A stretch of 64,000 bases of DNA, from NCBI GenBank assembly GCA_047495785.1, contig JBLDXI010000017.1, positions 186,001 to 250,000 on the forward strand, written 5' to 3'. Origin of the DNA: Lepidodermella squamata. Lineage: Eukaryota > Gastrotricha. Below are positions 29,003 to 40,111 of this stretch, one piece after another. How positions within the stretch are numbered: position 1 is the first letter of the stretch; every line of letters begins with the position of its first letter. Below the pieces are notes generated by a model. That model saw only the letters and a list, made by a program, of their open reading frames with translations, was not told the origin of the DNA and searched no databases. The position numbers were made by a program, and so were the translations under genes.

Positions 29003-29135
29003 AGTTTGAAAGTCTGAACGTTCAAACGTTCGAACTTCGCATGCGTTGGCATGTGCCCTTTTACAAGCATATTTACACGTTTGAACGGTTGAACGCTTGA
29101 ACGTTTAAACGTTTGGACGTTCAAGCGTTTGGACG
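29003..29135. repeat. Two blocks of 8-bp tandem repeats (4 + 7 units)
   Basis: Block 1 at 29003-29034: AGTTTGAA, AGTCTGAA, CGTTCAAA, CGTTCGAA. Block 2 at 29080-29135: TTTGAACG, GTTGAACG, CTTGAACG, TTTAAACG, TTTGGACG, TTCAAGCG, TTTGGACG. The units are variants of NTTNRACG and include both orientations. The array abuts the HTH gene start and resembles an operator or iteron cluster. Confidence 0.85.
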
Positions 29136-29209
29136 CTTAAATATGTCATCAGAGCAATAGATTAGAGCATCTAGAATAATTTCATCCTGACAAGTAATGA
29201 CCGTGCTCT

Positions 29210-29289
29210 CATTCGCGCTTGCAGGCGCGGGTTCAACTTCTTTTCTTAGAGCTGATGATTCATTGAAGTCGCGCTCACAAGCGCACATG
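29210..29289. repeat. Pair of GCGCTT-N-AAGCGC imperfect palindromes
   Basis: attcgcgcttgcaggcgcgg (29211-29230) and gaagtcgcgctcacaagcgc (29264-29283). Here the motif becomes nearly palindromic. A gatgattcattgaag link matches the gatgaatcatgaaa link at the other sites. Confidence 0.7.
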
Positions 29290-29564
29290 CCCGAAAGCTT
29301 TCTATGTATTTTTTGTATTTCATGTAGAGAGGATGTTTTAGAGGCTTGCATTTTTCCTATTGTTAAGCTAGATATTATTATGGAACCACTGTTGATATGA
29401 AAAGACTGTAATAATTAGCCATTTATTAGCTTCTTTATTAATCATTCATCTTCGGTTTTGTGCTTGTGATTCAACTTGTATCGCACTATTGCGGAGCTCA
29501 CTTAGAATGCATCAGTTACTCACCCCACAGCTAAACAACACTTTTCGACTTTACGTCATCTAAA

Positions 29565-30821
<1,257 letters not shown>

Positions 30822-30991
30822 ATTTCACATTTATGCTGCCCTACGCAATAGTTATCTTTCAATTTCTACATGATAACGCTACCATTTGATACTTAATTAT
30901 CTCTTATCATAAAGAGAACAAAAGTGAGCGACAAGCAGCAATATAGATTATTTTCAAGTCATTGCTCTCACGGAAATGGGAAATTGTTGAA

Positions 30992-31252
30992 ATGGGGAGT
31001 GCTTTCTCAGCTGCGTGGAACACGGTAAAAGCCTTTGCTAAGCGGGTAGTTGAAAAAATCGTTGATCGCATTACTTCAGCGTTATCGATAGCTTCATCGG
31101 TACTACTACAAGAGCTGGTTACAGCAGTTAGAGAGAACAATCCAGACGTTGCAGAAGCAGCTGCTGGAAGACTCCCCCCGGATGATCGACAAGAAATAGT
31201 CCGGACTCTTCGAGAATACATAGATGCCTTGGAAAACCCAGATGCTTACTAA
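30992..31252 (+). CDS. Small N-myristoylation-type amphipathic protein
   Basis: 86 residues from ATG 30992. The start MGSAFSAAW fits the N-myristoylation consensus (Gly2, Ser6). Amphipathic helices (TVKAFAKRVVEKIV) and an alanine-rich middle come next, then an acidic helical end. Earlier in-frame sequence lacks an ATG, so this start is firm. Myristoylated, membrane-active small proteins are frequent in virions, but no family is recognised. Confidence 0.6.
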   Translation: MGSAFSAAWNTVKAFAKRVVEKIVDRITSALSIASSVLLQELVTAVRENNPDVAEAAAGRLPPDDRQEIVRTLREYIDALENPDAY

Positions 31253-31521
31253 ATGTCATCACATTTCAGTTGATATAAGTTATGTATTGAAACACTGTTG
31301 TTAGTGTGATAAATTAATTATGTTTTTGCCAGTGATTTATGTTTTAACACCATCCTATTTATTCAAGTAAATTGCAATAAACTGTAAATATAATACATCA
31401 CATTTGTTGTTTTATTTGAATACAGCTTTGTCAGATTCGACAATAATGCTTATACCATCATCATATTTTTCATTGCATGCGGTTTCTGAAGATCTTACTA
31501 TTCTGAATACACAACGCTTGG
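31253..31521. other. Polinton non-coding stretch
   Basis: Contains gcaataaactg (about 31374) that could act as poly(A) signal of the preceding gene. Nothing else seen. Confidence 0.35.
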
Positions 31522-31800
31522 CGATGAAAAACCAGTGAGCAGGAGTTCGCATCGGATGAAAATGTAATTTCTAGCAGCTGTTTCAGCTGAGACCCCTTTT
31601 CAGGTCCATCCCCAAATTTTCAAGATCGGAAAATTCGGACAGTCGGCGAAACTCAATTTAATTTAAGCTGGATATGCCTAGGCAGCGATTTTAACTCGTT
31701 GGTGATGATTTTTGCATTTCGCAGAGCCCATGCGAAAAGCCGAAGATTTGCCTCGGAGAATATGATAAAAGATGAAAATTTTATTTTGAGGCGGCTGGCT
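31522..31800 (-). repeat. Internal, diverged relic of the Polinton terminus
   Basis: Reverse complement of this stretch matches the left end from about 11120 to about 11405, including ~35 bp beyond the present TIR (GAACTCCTGCTC shared). It is oriented as a right-hand terminus. The outermost ~27 bp are missing: it ends at GGCGGCTGGCT. The present right end at 33754-34018 matches the left end perfectly but stops at 11369. See findings. Confidence 0.8.
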
Positions 31801-31987
31801 ATATGAATCTATATGAATCGGTAAGCCATGCTGAAACTCCTTGGTCTTGCGAAATTTGTTTGTCAAATCTCTCACAACCTGGCATCACAACACTCAAACC
31901 CTGATATTTGGGAATCATGTTTATTGTGATCTAAATAACAGAATTCATGTGTAAGAGCGGGTTGCGGTTCGAGTAGCGAAGTATATT
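31801..31987. other. Spacer after the relic terminus
   Basis: No gene recognised. Confidence 0.3.
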
Positions 31988-32301
31988 TCATGATCTTTCA
32001 TTCTTCAGATGCTTGATTTCCTTTTTCAATGAATGGATCTTTTGCTCACATTTTGCTCGAACTCCGCGCGAATCTAGAACCGTGACTCCAACTTTAATCA
32101 AATCGAGATCTTCAAACAGGAAAGAGATGTATTCAAATTTGTCGAAATAAGTGTCAACTTACGTTCTGGACTGATTTCAATAAAATAGCGTTTCCTTCCT
32201 TTCGTGTAATTGGTAGCTATTTCAGTCTTCAGGCTTTCGACGTCATGTTTTGTTGAAGTGGAGCGTTGAATCGTATGCATAAAATTAGGGGAGTCAGTCA
32301 T
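31988..32301 (-). CDS. Small two-exon cargo gene, unknown function
   Basis: Exon 1 32301-32163 or nearby and exon 2 ending at 31988, joined over a ~50-bp GT-AG intron (gtaagttgac...gtttgaag). The product is about 88 residues, starts MTDSPNFMHTIQRS and ends in a coiled-coil-like KEIKHLKNERS. Not recognised. It lies outside the relic terminus, in DNA acquired later. Confidence 0.5.
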
Positions 32302-32403
32302 AATCGAGTTAATAATTGATAGGGGGTAAAATTGCTACGAAAATAAGCATGGCGCAGTAAATATCTGTATGTATCTGAAAATGTCTCTGTCTTTGCATAG
32401 CAA

Positions 32404-33024
32404 TTACCAGTGAAACTCATAGGCTCCAAAAGGGTCGTAATTCATAGGGTTGTAAAAATAAACTTGATCACACAATCCAAACAAGCAGAGCCCCTTGCAG
32501 AATTCGAACATTTCACGGTCCTTTGAATCTCCTGCCGTTATGAAGTGGAGCTGAAGGTCAGATCTGTTCAGTTTCTGTAGCAGAGTTTTAACTGCCTTGA
32601 AGAAAAAATTATGTCCGCCGCTTCCGAGACGAATCAAGCGCAGTTGATTGAATTCGGATTGCTGAATTATGCTCAGAACCGCTTGTATCTGAAGAAAAGC
32701 ATCCTCGGAGTCCAGCATTTGCGGAAAACCTTCCACGGACTTCATTTTGATTTGAACCGGTAAGTTCTCGGGCATATTGAAAATTCTTCCTAATTTTGCT
32801 TTGTCTTTTTCCCAGCTGCTGTCGGGGTACAAGGGAGTAACTAAACCGATCACAATTGTTCCAATTGGTGTTGTTTGAAATGGAACTCTTCTCATAGCAA
32901 GCATATTTCCTTGAATTCCGGGGAAAAAAGAATCCGAGGGATGATTTCGTATTTGGTTTGCCTGTGGATCACCTTCCGACTCCGAGGAGCTATCTTCAAT
33001 GGCGTTTCTATTTCTTCTGGGCAT
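32404..33024 (-). CDS. 206-residue cargo protein, unknown function
   Basis: Single open frame. An acidic serine-rich N-terminus (MPRRNRNAIEDSSSESEGDP) is followed by an alpha/beta-looking domain (TPIGTIVIGLVTPLYPDSS; LRLIRLGSGGHNFFFKAVK; LQLHFITAGDSKDREM). No family recognised. Possibly nuclear given the basic/acidic head. Located between the relic terminus and the present right TIR. Confidence 0.6.
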   Translation of the reverse strand: MPRRNRNAIEDSSSESEGDPQANQIRNHPSDSFFPGIQGNMLAMRRVPFQTTPIGTIVIGLVTPLYPDSSWEKDKAKLGRIFNMPENLPVQIKMKSVEGFPQMLDSEDAFLQIQAVLSIIQQSEFNQLRLIRLGSGGHNFFFKAVKTLLQKLNRSDLQLHFITAGDSKDREMFEFCKGLCLFGLCDQVYFYNPMNYDPFGAYEFHW

Positions 33025-33753
33025 GGCAATGATGCTGTACTACGCTAAAAATCATAAAGGCATATCAAGGTGGTTACACTCTCCTACCTCTGTAAATCGC
33101 AGAATTTAGTATTTGTCACTTGAAAAGGGCTGGGCTGAGAAATAACTGCACTTGTAGCTACTAGCAAACCGCATGGCCTCAGTGAAAGGAGTATTCAGTC
33201 TTCCGACTATTGAGTCCGACTGTCTTGTAAATCGGTATCAGAAGATGATATTCATCATCGCTGCCATGCTGTGAGCTTTTGAGCCCTCTGAAGTTCGTCG
33301 ACATTTACTCACATACGATTAAAAAACGACACTTGTACCAGGAATTTTAAGATATGCTGTGAATAGAAGACCAGTCGAGAATATTGAACGCTTATTCAAA
33401 AGAAGCAAAAAATCGCTTCAGTACTCGAAGTAAATGATGTTTAGATGAAAGGAGTCGCCAGGCAACCCTTTGATCTTACTCTGTCGCCATTGCACCGCTT
33501 TTGGTTCAAGAATTCGCACTTCATTATTCTGTATTGGTTTAAATTACCCGCCCCTACTCCGCAGCATTACACTGACCGCGGGCCTGTCGTGGTTGTTCGG
33601 TGAGCAGCTAGATTAGATGGAGAGAGCTATTTCAACTCGAGCGACCTATCACAACAAAAATTATTATGCGTTGCATGGCTCAAATAAAACGAGTAGTTGT
33701 CTAACTGATTTCTTTTGTGAAGTTATAACAGTGCGCAGGACGTCTTATCCCGT
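33025..33753. other. Non-coding DNA inside the right TIR
   Basis: No gene, no palindrome array like that at the left end. The sequence adjoining the TIR here is unrelated to that adjoining the left TIR. Confidence 0.45.
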
Positions 33754-34018
33754 GTAAATTTCATTTTCAGGGGCTGTTCTGAAAGGCACCCTTTTTCAGG
33801 CTGTTCTCAAATTTTTTATAGCGGAAAATTCTGATGTTCGGTGAAACTCAATTTAATTTGAGCTGGATATGCATAGGCGGCGATTTTGACTCGTTGGTGA
33901 TGATTTTTGCATTTCGCAGAGCCCATGCGAAAAGCCGAAGATTTGCCGTGGAGAATATGATAAAAGATGAAAATTTTATTTTGAGGCGGCTGGCTTAGGA
34001 TCGGCCGATTCCTACTGC
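33754..34018 (-). repeat. Polinton right terminal inverted repeat (265 bp)
   Basis: Reverse complement of 11105-11369; ends ccgattcctactgc, followed by the target-site copy at 34019-34026. Confidence 0.93.
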
Positions 34019-34026
34019 TACGGATA
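34019..34026. repeat. Polinton target-site duplication, right copy
   Basis: tacggata, matching 11097-11104. Confidence 0.85.
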
Positions 34027-35450
34027 TGATAAGAAACCACATTCGAGACCTTAAAATGAAAGCCCCAGGCCACGACAATGTTCATAACACTTTGCTTAAA
34101 CAAGCCTCCGACAAAATGATTCAACTATTGCTCTTTTTATACACAAGCATTTTGATATTCGGTTTTGTACCGTCAGCTTGGAAAATAGCTGTTGTTATTT
34201 TATTACCTAAGCCAGGCAAAGACCATCAGTCACCGAAAGGCCACAGGCCCATTTCTCTCCTGCCAACTATAGGCAAACTATTCGACAAAATCTTGAACCG
34301 AATTTTAATGACAACTCTAGAAAAAAACTCCTGGTTTGCCAATTGGCAGTGCGGCTTCCGTTTTTTAAGGGGCTGCTCAGACCATTTATTCAGGCTACCT
34401 CAAGCTGGAAAAGCAGCCATGCAGCAAGGGAAGGACGTAACCGCCTGTTTTTTAGACGTACAAGCTGCTTTCGACAAGGTTCCGCACTTCATTTTACTAC
34501 TTATAATATCTAATCTACCTATTCCAAATTATCTCAAACGTTACCTCGCCAGCAATCTCAAAGAGCGAAAATTCATGGTAAGAATTGGTTCTGTGCTAGG
34601 TAACGCAAGGCCAATCAGAGCTGGGGTCCCGCAAGGGGCGACCAGTAGTCCATCTCTTTTTATTATTTTTACCAATAGTCTTTTTGATAATATTAACCAG
34701 CCACTTGTTGAACGCGGAGGGCTGGCTGACGACATTTTACTTTTTACAACGTCCGAACGATCCTCATTTGCTAAACGACAGGTAAAAGAGAGACTTGAAT
34801 CCACACTTGACCTTGTGCTCAAATGGTATAACCGACATATGCTTAAACTGAATTCGGATAAAACGCAGGTGATCCGCTTCTCTCTAGCGAAAGAGGATAA
34901 CAGAACGAAACTCGTCTTTGATGGCAATACCCTTCCTTGGCTTACGGAAGTTACCTATCTCGGCGTTATCTTTGATAAAAAACTCAATTTTAACTCTCAT
35001 GTCTTAAAGATACAGGACAAAGTCACCTCGCGAATTTCAAGCTTGCGTCGCCTGTGTGGTCCATCAGTTCGAATGCCTCCAAAACCAGCTCTAACTGTGT
35101 TCAAAGCCTACGTCCGCTCTGCCGTGGAGTCCGGCTGCGAAGCCTTTCTCTCAATGAAAGACGACAACATGATAACCCTTCAAACCATTCAAAACACGGC
35201 CCTGAAGATTTGCCTCGGTAAACCGCGATGGTACGGCACGAGGCAGATTCATCTCGAAGCAGGTGTTCCAATGCTGAAAGACCGATTAGCTGCAAGAACA
35301 GCGAAAGCGATTGCCCGAGCTATAAGAGTTGGCACCGAATGTGGCTTAGAAACTGTCGAGGTCTTACAAAAACCTCCTGTTACACCCTCACGCCCATCTG
35401 TTAAAGCACCACTTGACGTAATTCGAGATTTCATTGTAGACATTGTTTGA
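34027..35450 (+). CDS. LINE ORF2, reverse transcriptase part (3' portion)
   Basis: Continues the ORF2 frame broken at 11104. RT landmarks: KMKAPGHDNVHNTLLKQ, LLPKPGKD and HRPISLLPTIGKLFD; motif A CFLDVQAAFDKV; motif B AGVPQGATSSPSLF; motif C GGLADDILLF, where the usual Tyr/Phe before ADD is Leu; motif D LKLNSDKTQVIRF; and VTYLGVIFD. A cysteine-poor C-terminal region follows and no RNase H is evident. Assignment to the Jockey superfamily is by pattern only. Confidence 0.9.
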
Positions 35451-36166
35451 GAATGCGTGTATATGTTGTAAAAAGCTTATTGCAAATGATATACACTAAG
35501 ATATATTTTGATTTTGATTACTACTAATCTATTTATTATTATTTGTCTTATGGCATCGTACGACTTGGAGTTGAACCTGTGAACTGTTAAACTACATCGA
35601 ATTTTATTTCCTACGAGTACGGAAATTTGAATTCTCCGATTTTTACTACTACCTCATATTACAACTGAAAAAACCTGCGAATAATCATTAAAAAAAAAAT
35701 GAAATTTTCTCTCTCGGATATGGCCCCCCGGAGCGTGAGCGCGGCTCTGATGGCCCGTAGAGGCTCTCGTTGTCAGCCGGTGGGCTAGCGCGAGCCTTGT
35801 TTTGTCGGGCCTCCTTAGCTATGCGCTCAGTTGTCTCCGGGGATCCCATCTCCCAGAGAGAAAAGGAAAGAATAATGAGGTGAAACGAATATCCTGTAAA
35901 CTGACACATTTCAGTTCGTACTTCCGCATGCATTGACTATTCCTATCTTACTTGATCTTGGTTTTTTACACTCTTCGCATATAATAATATTACACGATTT
36001 TACATTGTTGAAGAACAAACTGATACTATAATGACAGTTAATATATACACTCAAAGTAATCAAAACACTAATACTAACCTAAAAACAATTAGCGGTTATA
36101 AGATTCTACGGTTTTACATAATCGCGGGGTTGAACCCAAATAAAACATGATATTTAAAAAAAAAAA
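35451..36166 (+). other. LINE 3' UTR and terminal A-run
   Basis: Non-coding tail ending in about eleven A immediately before the target-site copy. A second internal A-run occurs at about 35690. A GC-rich patch (about 35720-35830) contrasts with the rest and may be acquired sequence. Confidence 0.6.
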
Positions 36167-36173
36167 GCAATCA
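36167..36173. repeat. LINE target-site duplication, right copy
   Basis: gcaatca directly after the A-run, matching 7854-7860. Confidence 0.85.
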
Positions 36174-36177
36174 TTAC

Positions 36178-36419
36178 CTTTGCTCTCGGTCGTTTATCTC
36201 ACGAAACCTAGTAGGGACGAAGGAAATTGTCACATTAGTTATTTCCCGGGGCTTCGTTATCGGCTGTTCCTTGCTCTCGAAATGACACTTGTCGAGGAGT
36301 TCACGTTTAAGCTTCTCTGATGCTGGTCTGATTTCCGCTATGTTGTAGCTTAGCTGATTGTCTTCAGCCAATGTCGCTCTTGTTAGATGTAGGATTAACA
36401 GTGTGATGGATTTCAACAT
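36178..36419 (-). CDS. Cys-loop subunit gene D, exon 1 (stranded by the insertion)
   Basis: Encodes the signal peptide (MLKSITLLILHLTRATLA) and the first part of the ligand-binding domain ending FREINDREQ, with donor GTAATGA at 36177-36171. It is almost identical to exon 1 of the paralogue at 49100-48859. ATG 36419 is chosen because the paralogue starts with the same MLKS. Exons 2 and 3 lie at 7813-6831. Confidence 0.82.
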
Positions 36420-37034
36420 TATCAGCGGAAGCAAATGTTGACAGGAGAGGATTATCCCCACGTGCGCATTAAATGTTGGTAAATTTTATATCACTTGCGC
36501 ATTTCGAATCGAATTATGGGGTTGGCTTCATTATCAGGACATTAAATTAGGAGATTTTCATGAAAGAAATGGCATATCGATGATATTACAGGGTTCCCGG
36601 TAAGTTTCCATTCCTGCAACATCCAGTTCCTTGCAGTTTCTAGCAAAGAAAATTGATCATTTAGATTCGATCCATGACCTTAACCCTTCTTTAAATGCCT
36701 GAATAACGGAGCCAACCTCATAATTCGATTATAAATGCGTAAGTGATACAAAATTTGCTAAAATTTAATGCGCGAATGGGAAATGTGCAAGTGGGGTACA
36801 CCCACAGCAAATGGCTCTATCACGCACATAGCCACATAATAACAAACGCATCCTACAAACGCAAGTGGGAATCTGGAACGAAGTGTCTTCTTTTGGGACT
36901 ATTTCCGTTAGCCTAATTTTTTACTGGCAGAGACTATGTTCCTTGTTTGCAAATTATTTACGGTTTTGATGGTCGATCAAGTCCCAAGAGAATATCAAAA
37001 GTCAATACAAACACACTCTAAAACTTCACATGGT
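36420..37034. other. Upstream region of gene D
   Basis: No gene. Parts resemble the region upstream of the paralogue (49107-49320), for example tgtttgcaaattattta, so it is duplicated promoter DNA. Confidence 0.5.
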
Positions 37035-37248
37035 TTTCGTTTTTACGAAAGCCGGATTACACCCGGCAAAATGTTAGAAAACCTAGTCGTCGAATCGCTA
37101 CGCCGGAAGTAGCGGGTCTCGCAAAGGCAAACCAATTCACAAACCAGGTGACGTAGATATCTACGTCACATGGGAAAACCTAGAACATGAACCGGGATGC
37201 GGCTGTAACCAGTGAATCGCCCTACTGAAAGTAGGGATTTCGCTTCAC
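37035..37248. repeat. Cluster of five hairpins in 214 bp
   Basis: Stem-loops at 37035-37050 (tttcgt / acgaaa), 37051-37067 (gccgg / ccggc), 37096-37114 (cgctac / gtagcg), a perfect 22-bp palindrome at 37148-37169 (GTGACGTAGAT and its complement) and 37212-37248 (outer gtgaa / ttcac, inner ccctac / gtaggg). GAAAACCTAG occurs at two points between them, and the third and fifth hairpins share the layout GAATCGC-stem-stem-TCGC. Could be a structured RNA, a ribozyme-bearing retroelement fragment or a transposon end; no known class matched. Confidence 0.7.
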
Positions 37249-38039
37249 GCGCGCGATAAATCCGTCATGAATTTGATGCTTTTTGAACTTTGCCGACTCC
37301 GTTCTCAATTTTCCTCAGAATAGGGTGATAGGTATTATTGAGACTTGTTGGGATATAATCTCAGCAAATAATCTTTATTCTTTATTCTTTATTCTTATTC
37401 TTTTTCGCGAACAACAGTGGCGAAATGGTCATAGCTACAAAATGTCACGGCGCCTCATTACTGACGTCAAATAGTTATTAAGGTCAAGCTGTTTAACATA
37501 GTTTTTTTTAATTATTATGAGAATTACTAATATAATCAGTAGGTATTGAATTCCAGAGAGGCCTCACACGCCTAAGAAAGGAAAATCTAAAAGAATCAAT
37601 ATTTGAGGTTAAGGCATAATATGTCTCTGCTGAGACGACGTTCCTCTTGTTTCCGCAAGTCGAGAATTTTCAGTCGATCATCATACTCAAGCCCATCAAC
37701 AGATGTAAAATAAGATGATCCCGGACATGACAATTTTTTGGTAAAATTAATTTGAATACTTTCCAGATCATCAATTTCATCTGTGATGGCAACTCTCCAA
37801 TGGCATCATCTTTCCAGTAGTTCCTGTGGATCCTGTCAACTGAGACACCCAAATGTACCCCGAACAGCCTGCCGAACTGCATGAAATATGAGCACCTGAA
37901 TATTAATGAACCTTAGTGTCGCCCTTGATGGTAATTAAACCCTGCTAATGCTGTTGTCAGAGACAAGTCAGAAAGGTAGTTAAAGTATAACTAAAACCTG
38001 CCAGTTGTCGGAGTCCGCCGCCTCTTGCTTACACCATTG
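37249..38039. other. Intergenic sequence
   Basis: Contains a short pentamer-like repeat tttattctttattctt (about 37375-37400). No supported gene. Confidence 0.35.
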
Positions 38040-38168
38040 GCAAGCCGGCGGTAGAGTGGCGGTGAGCTATGCTCGATTGATGGATGTATACTTTTACAGC
38101 GCATTTGCTGTTTTTAATCTTGAAGTCGATGCAACCACATTCTCTCTTGCCTCTTGCTGCTTTTTAAA
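38040..38168 (+). pseudogene. Cys-loop subunit relic (M4 end of a gene C-like copy)
   Basis: Matches the last ~120 bp of gene C: ggtgagctatgctcgatt-atggat, tgtttttaatcttg, gatgcaacca-attctctct and the same 3' UTR start (aaatatctaata). The stop has shifted through a small insertion and nothing upstream remains. Confidence 0.8.
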
Positions 38169-39101
38169 ATAAAAAAAATGCAATTTAAATATCTAATAAA
38201 TGTTAGAGCACCGAGTTTTGATTCTAATTGAGAAATCAGTTGAGAAATCAAAACACGGCGGATTTTCAATAATCTTGAGTAAACGAAGACGAGCGAAAAC
38301 GAGCTAGCGAATTTTTCAAACTTAATTTTTTAATTCATCAGATACATTTTTGCTGTTTTCAATTAAAAATTAACAACCGATGCGGGGTCCCGAATTTCGG
38401 TCTACAAACGAGTTCTTTTAAGTAGGGTGCCACTAACGAGGGAGCACAACCAAGTACAAACAAGGATTGCAGATTCTGATATTCAGCGTATAATGTAACC
38501 GTACCCATCAAGTTTTGACATTGGCACACGCTGCCGCACCACATGCAGCAACTCTAATGCCAGTCATGGATGACTAGAAAATGACCCAGAGTCGTTTTTT
38601 AGATCCAGTTTCATCGATATCCAAATACTCTGCTGGGTCGGTTCTGCTGGGGTTGGTGGCCGGGAAATTGTGCTAATCAAGTGAAAGAAGCGCGGTCTGC
38701 GAAGCTTCATACTATCAAATCGACAATCGCAGCAAAAATAGTTGGACTTGGACTCAAATCTTCCTCTGAGCTCCACTTTAAACACGAACACACTGAGCAC
38801 ACTTTTTGCAGTACACAGTTTATTAGGTACTATCATCAAGTGATTTCTTCCGGCATGCGACCCAAAAAGCTGGCGATAAGTCATCTCGGCACACATTATC
38901 ACTGATTTGTCAACACACCAGCCTCGCCAGATACAACCAGCACACCTAAAACAATAATTTTGAGAGAACGGTTTTTTGACGGTTTTGAGATGATGATCAT
39001 GAGATGATCACTCCAAAAATGCATAAAAAATCATAGACGCAATATCAAATGACAAAAATGATATAATACTAAATGGCAAAAAATATATCATAGCCGGGGT
39101 T
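38169..39101. other. Intergenic sequence
   Basis: Open frames at 38564-38902 (minus) and 38681-38905 (plus) overlap each other and show no family features. Nothing else supported. Confidence 0.35.
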
Positions 39102-39135
39102 AAGCCAGACAATTTAGACCTGAATTGTCTGGCTT
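39102..39135. repeat. Perfect inverted repeat, 13-bp arms
   Basis: aagccagacaatt, 8-bp spacer, aattgtctggctt. Possible hairpin or a very small foldback element. Confidence 0.75.
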
Positions 39136-39218
39136 GTAGGTAAGTGCAAGGTGTTACCTAACTATGCATTAAGGAAAGCTTTTTGGCTTCGATTTTTGTG
39201 CGTCTTATGGGATTTTTT

Positions 39219-39731
39219 TAAGTTTTTTCTAGCAGAATCTTTCTTGAAAAAAACTCACCATTTGCTGGATTATTACAGATGTTGACCAAATGCTTTGTCA
39301 TATTCGCTTCGAGTTCTTCCCGCTCGAAATAGTTAGAGATGCTGGGAGGTAGGCGCGAGGCGTAAAATCGATTCGAAACCACTGGTATTTTGAGAAGTAG
39401 ACGGATTCGCGAGCATATTTCATTCGCATCGCTCTCCAAGTGCATTGGATCAGTTCTCAGGACTGTCTGAGTTGAATTAGTGGAATTAGCATGCTGGTCT
39501 AAATTGTCTCCTAGATTCACATGGAGGATTTTCTTCCCCTTGGAGATAACATAGTCGACTTCTTTTGCGTAAAGTGAAGCTTCCGGATTATAAGGTTCAC
39601 TTAGAAAGGCAACAACGATATTAGCCCAGTCAACTTTCTGATATAGTAAACATTAAAACGAGTCGAATTTAGAAGAGACTGAAAACTTGCCTTGGTCATC
39701 CGCTGATCAAGTAAACTAAGACTTTCACGTA
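39219..39731 (-). pseudogene. TIR-domain-like coding remnant
   Basis: Minus-strand coding pieces: PDIRESLSLLDQRMTK, then a ~60-bp intron with a GC donor (gcaagttt...atatcag), then VDWANIVVAFLSEPYNPEA and VDYVISKGKKILHVN, then a helical tail (ISNYFEREELEANMTKHLVN) ending at a GTGAG donor. The sequence pattern is that of the second half of a TIR domain (signalling or NAD-cleaving module). The first half is separated by a MITE at 39740-40111. Whether an active gene remains is unclear. Confidence 0.5.
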
Positions 39732-39739
39732 TATCAGGT

Positions 39740-40111
39740 CATGAGACGTACTATAGGACGCCGCGGCTTCGAAGCTCCCATTACATGACCCCGCGGCTGT
39801 CACCCACTGTGCGTAATTATTCTGTGCATGACATTTAATTTTTAGTCCAGTAATTTCGAAATTAATTTTTTTTTAATTTTTTAAATGTCAATAACTAAAA
39901 ACTGCTGAGAATTCATTTACAGCAAAAGATCGGCCAGACGCTGAGTAAAGATGTGTTGATCTTGTTGATCTTAAGCAAAAAAGAAGCTTGAGATGATTGC
40001 AAAAAGTGTAATGAGATGATTCATTGGTCGAGTTGGATTTTGGACCTCATTAAAAATATCAAGCTTTTTCTGATTCTCAGCAAGCCGCGGCGCCCTATAG
40101 TACGTCTCATG
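39740..40111. mobile_element. hAT-like MITE (372 bp)
   Basis: Terminal inverted repeats of about 30 bp start catgagacgtactatagg and differ by about one base. Flanked by 8-bp duplications tatcaggt at 39732-39739 and 40112-40119. Non-coding, with A/T-rich centre. An 8-bp TSD is typical of hAT transposons. It splits the TIR-like locus. Confidence 0.88.

Noticed and set aside
31678-31875. Minus-strand ORF sharing protein sequence with ORF tails at 11.3 kb and 33.8 kb
   Set aside because: The shared peptide is only the translation of the Polinton terminal repeat; it is a DNA repeat, not a protein family.
33816-34124. Minus-strand ORF over the right Polinton end
   Set aside because: It is the antisense of the LINE RT start fused to the terminal repeat; no evidence of coding.
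35688-35933. GC-rich patch considered as an rRNA or tRNA-derived segment
   Set aside because: No A/B boxes, cloverleaf or rRNA core sequence could be recognised.
36174-36461. Possible separate small secreted protein
   Set aside because: It is exon 1 of gene D, as shown by the continuous paralogue at 48.8-49.1 kb.
38564-38902. Minus-strand ORF with cysteines, considered as a zinc-finger transposase remnant
   Set aside because: Cysteine spacing fits no known finger and a plus-strand ORF overlaps it; not supportable.
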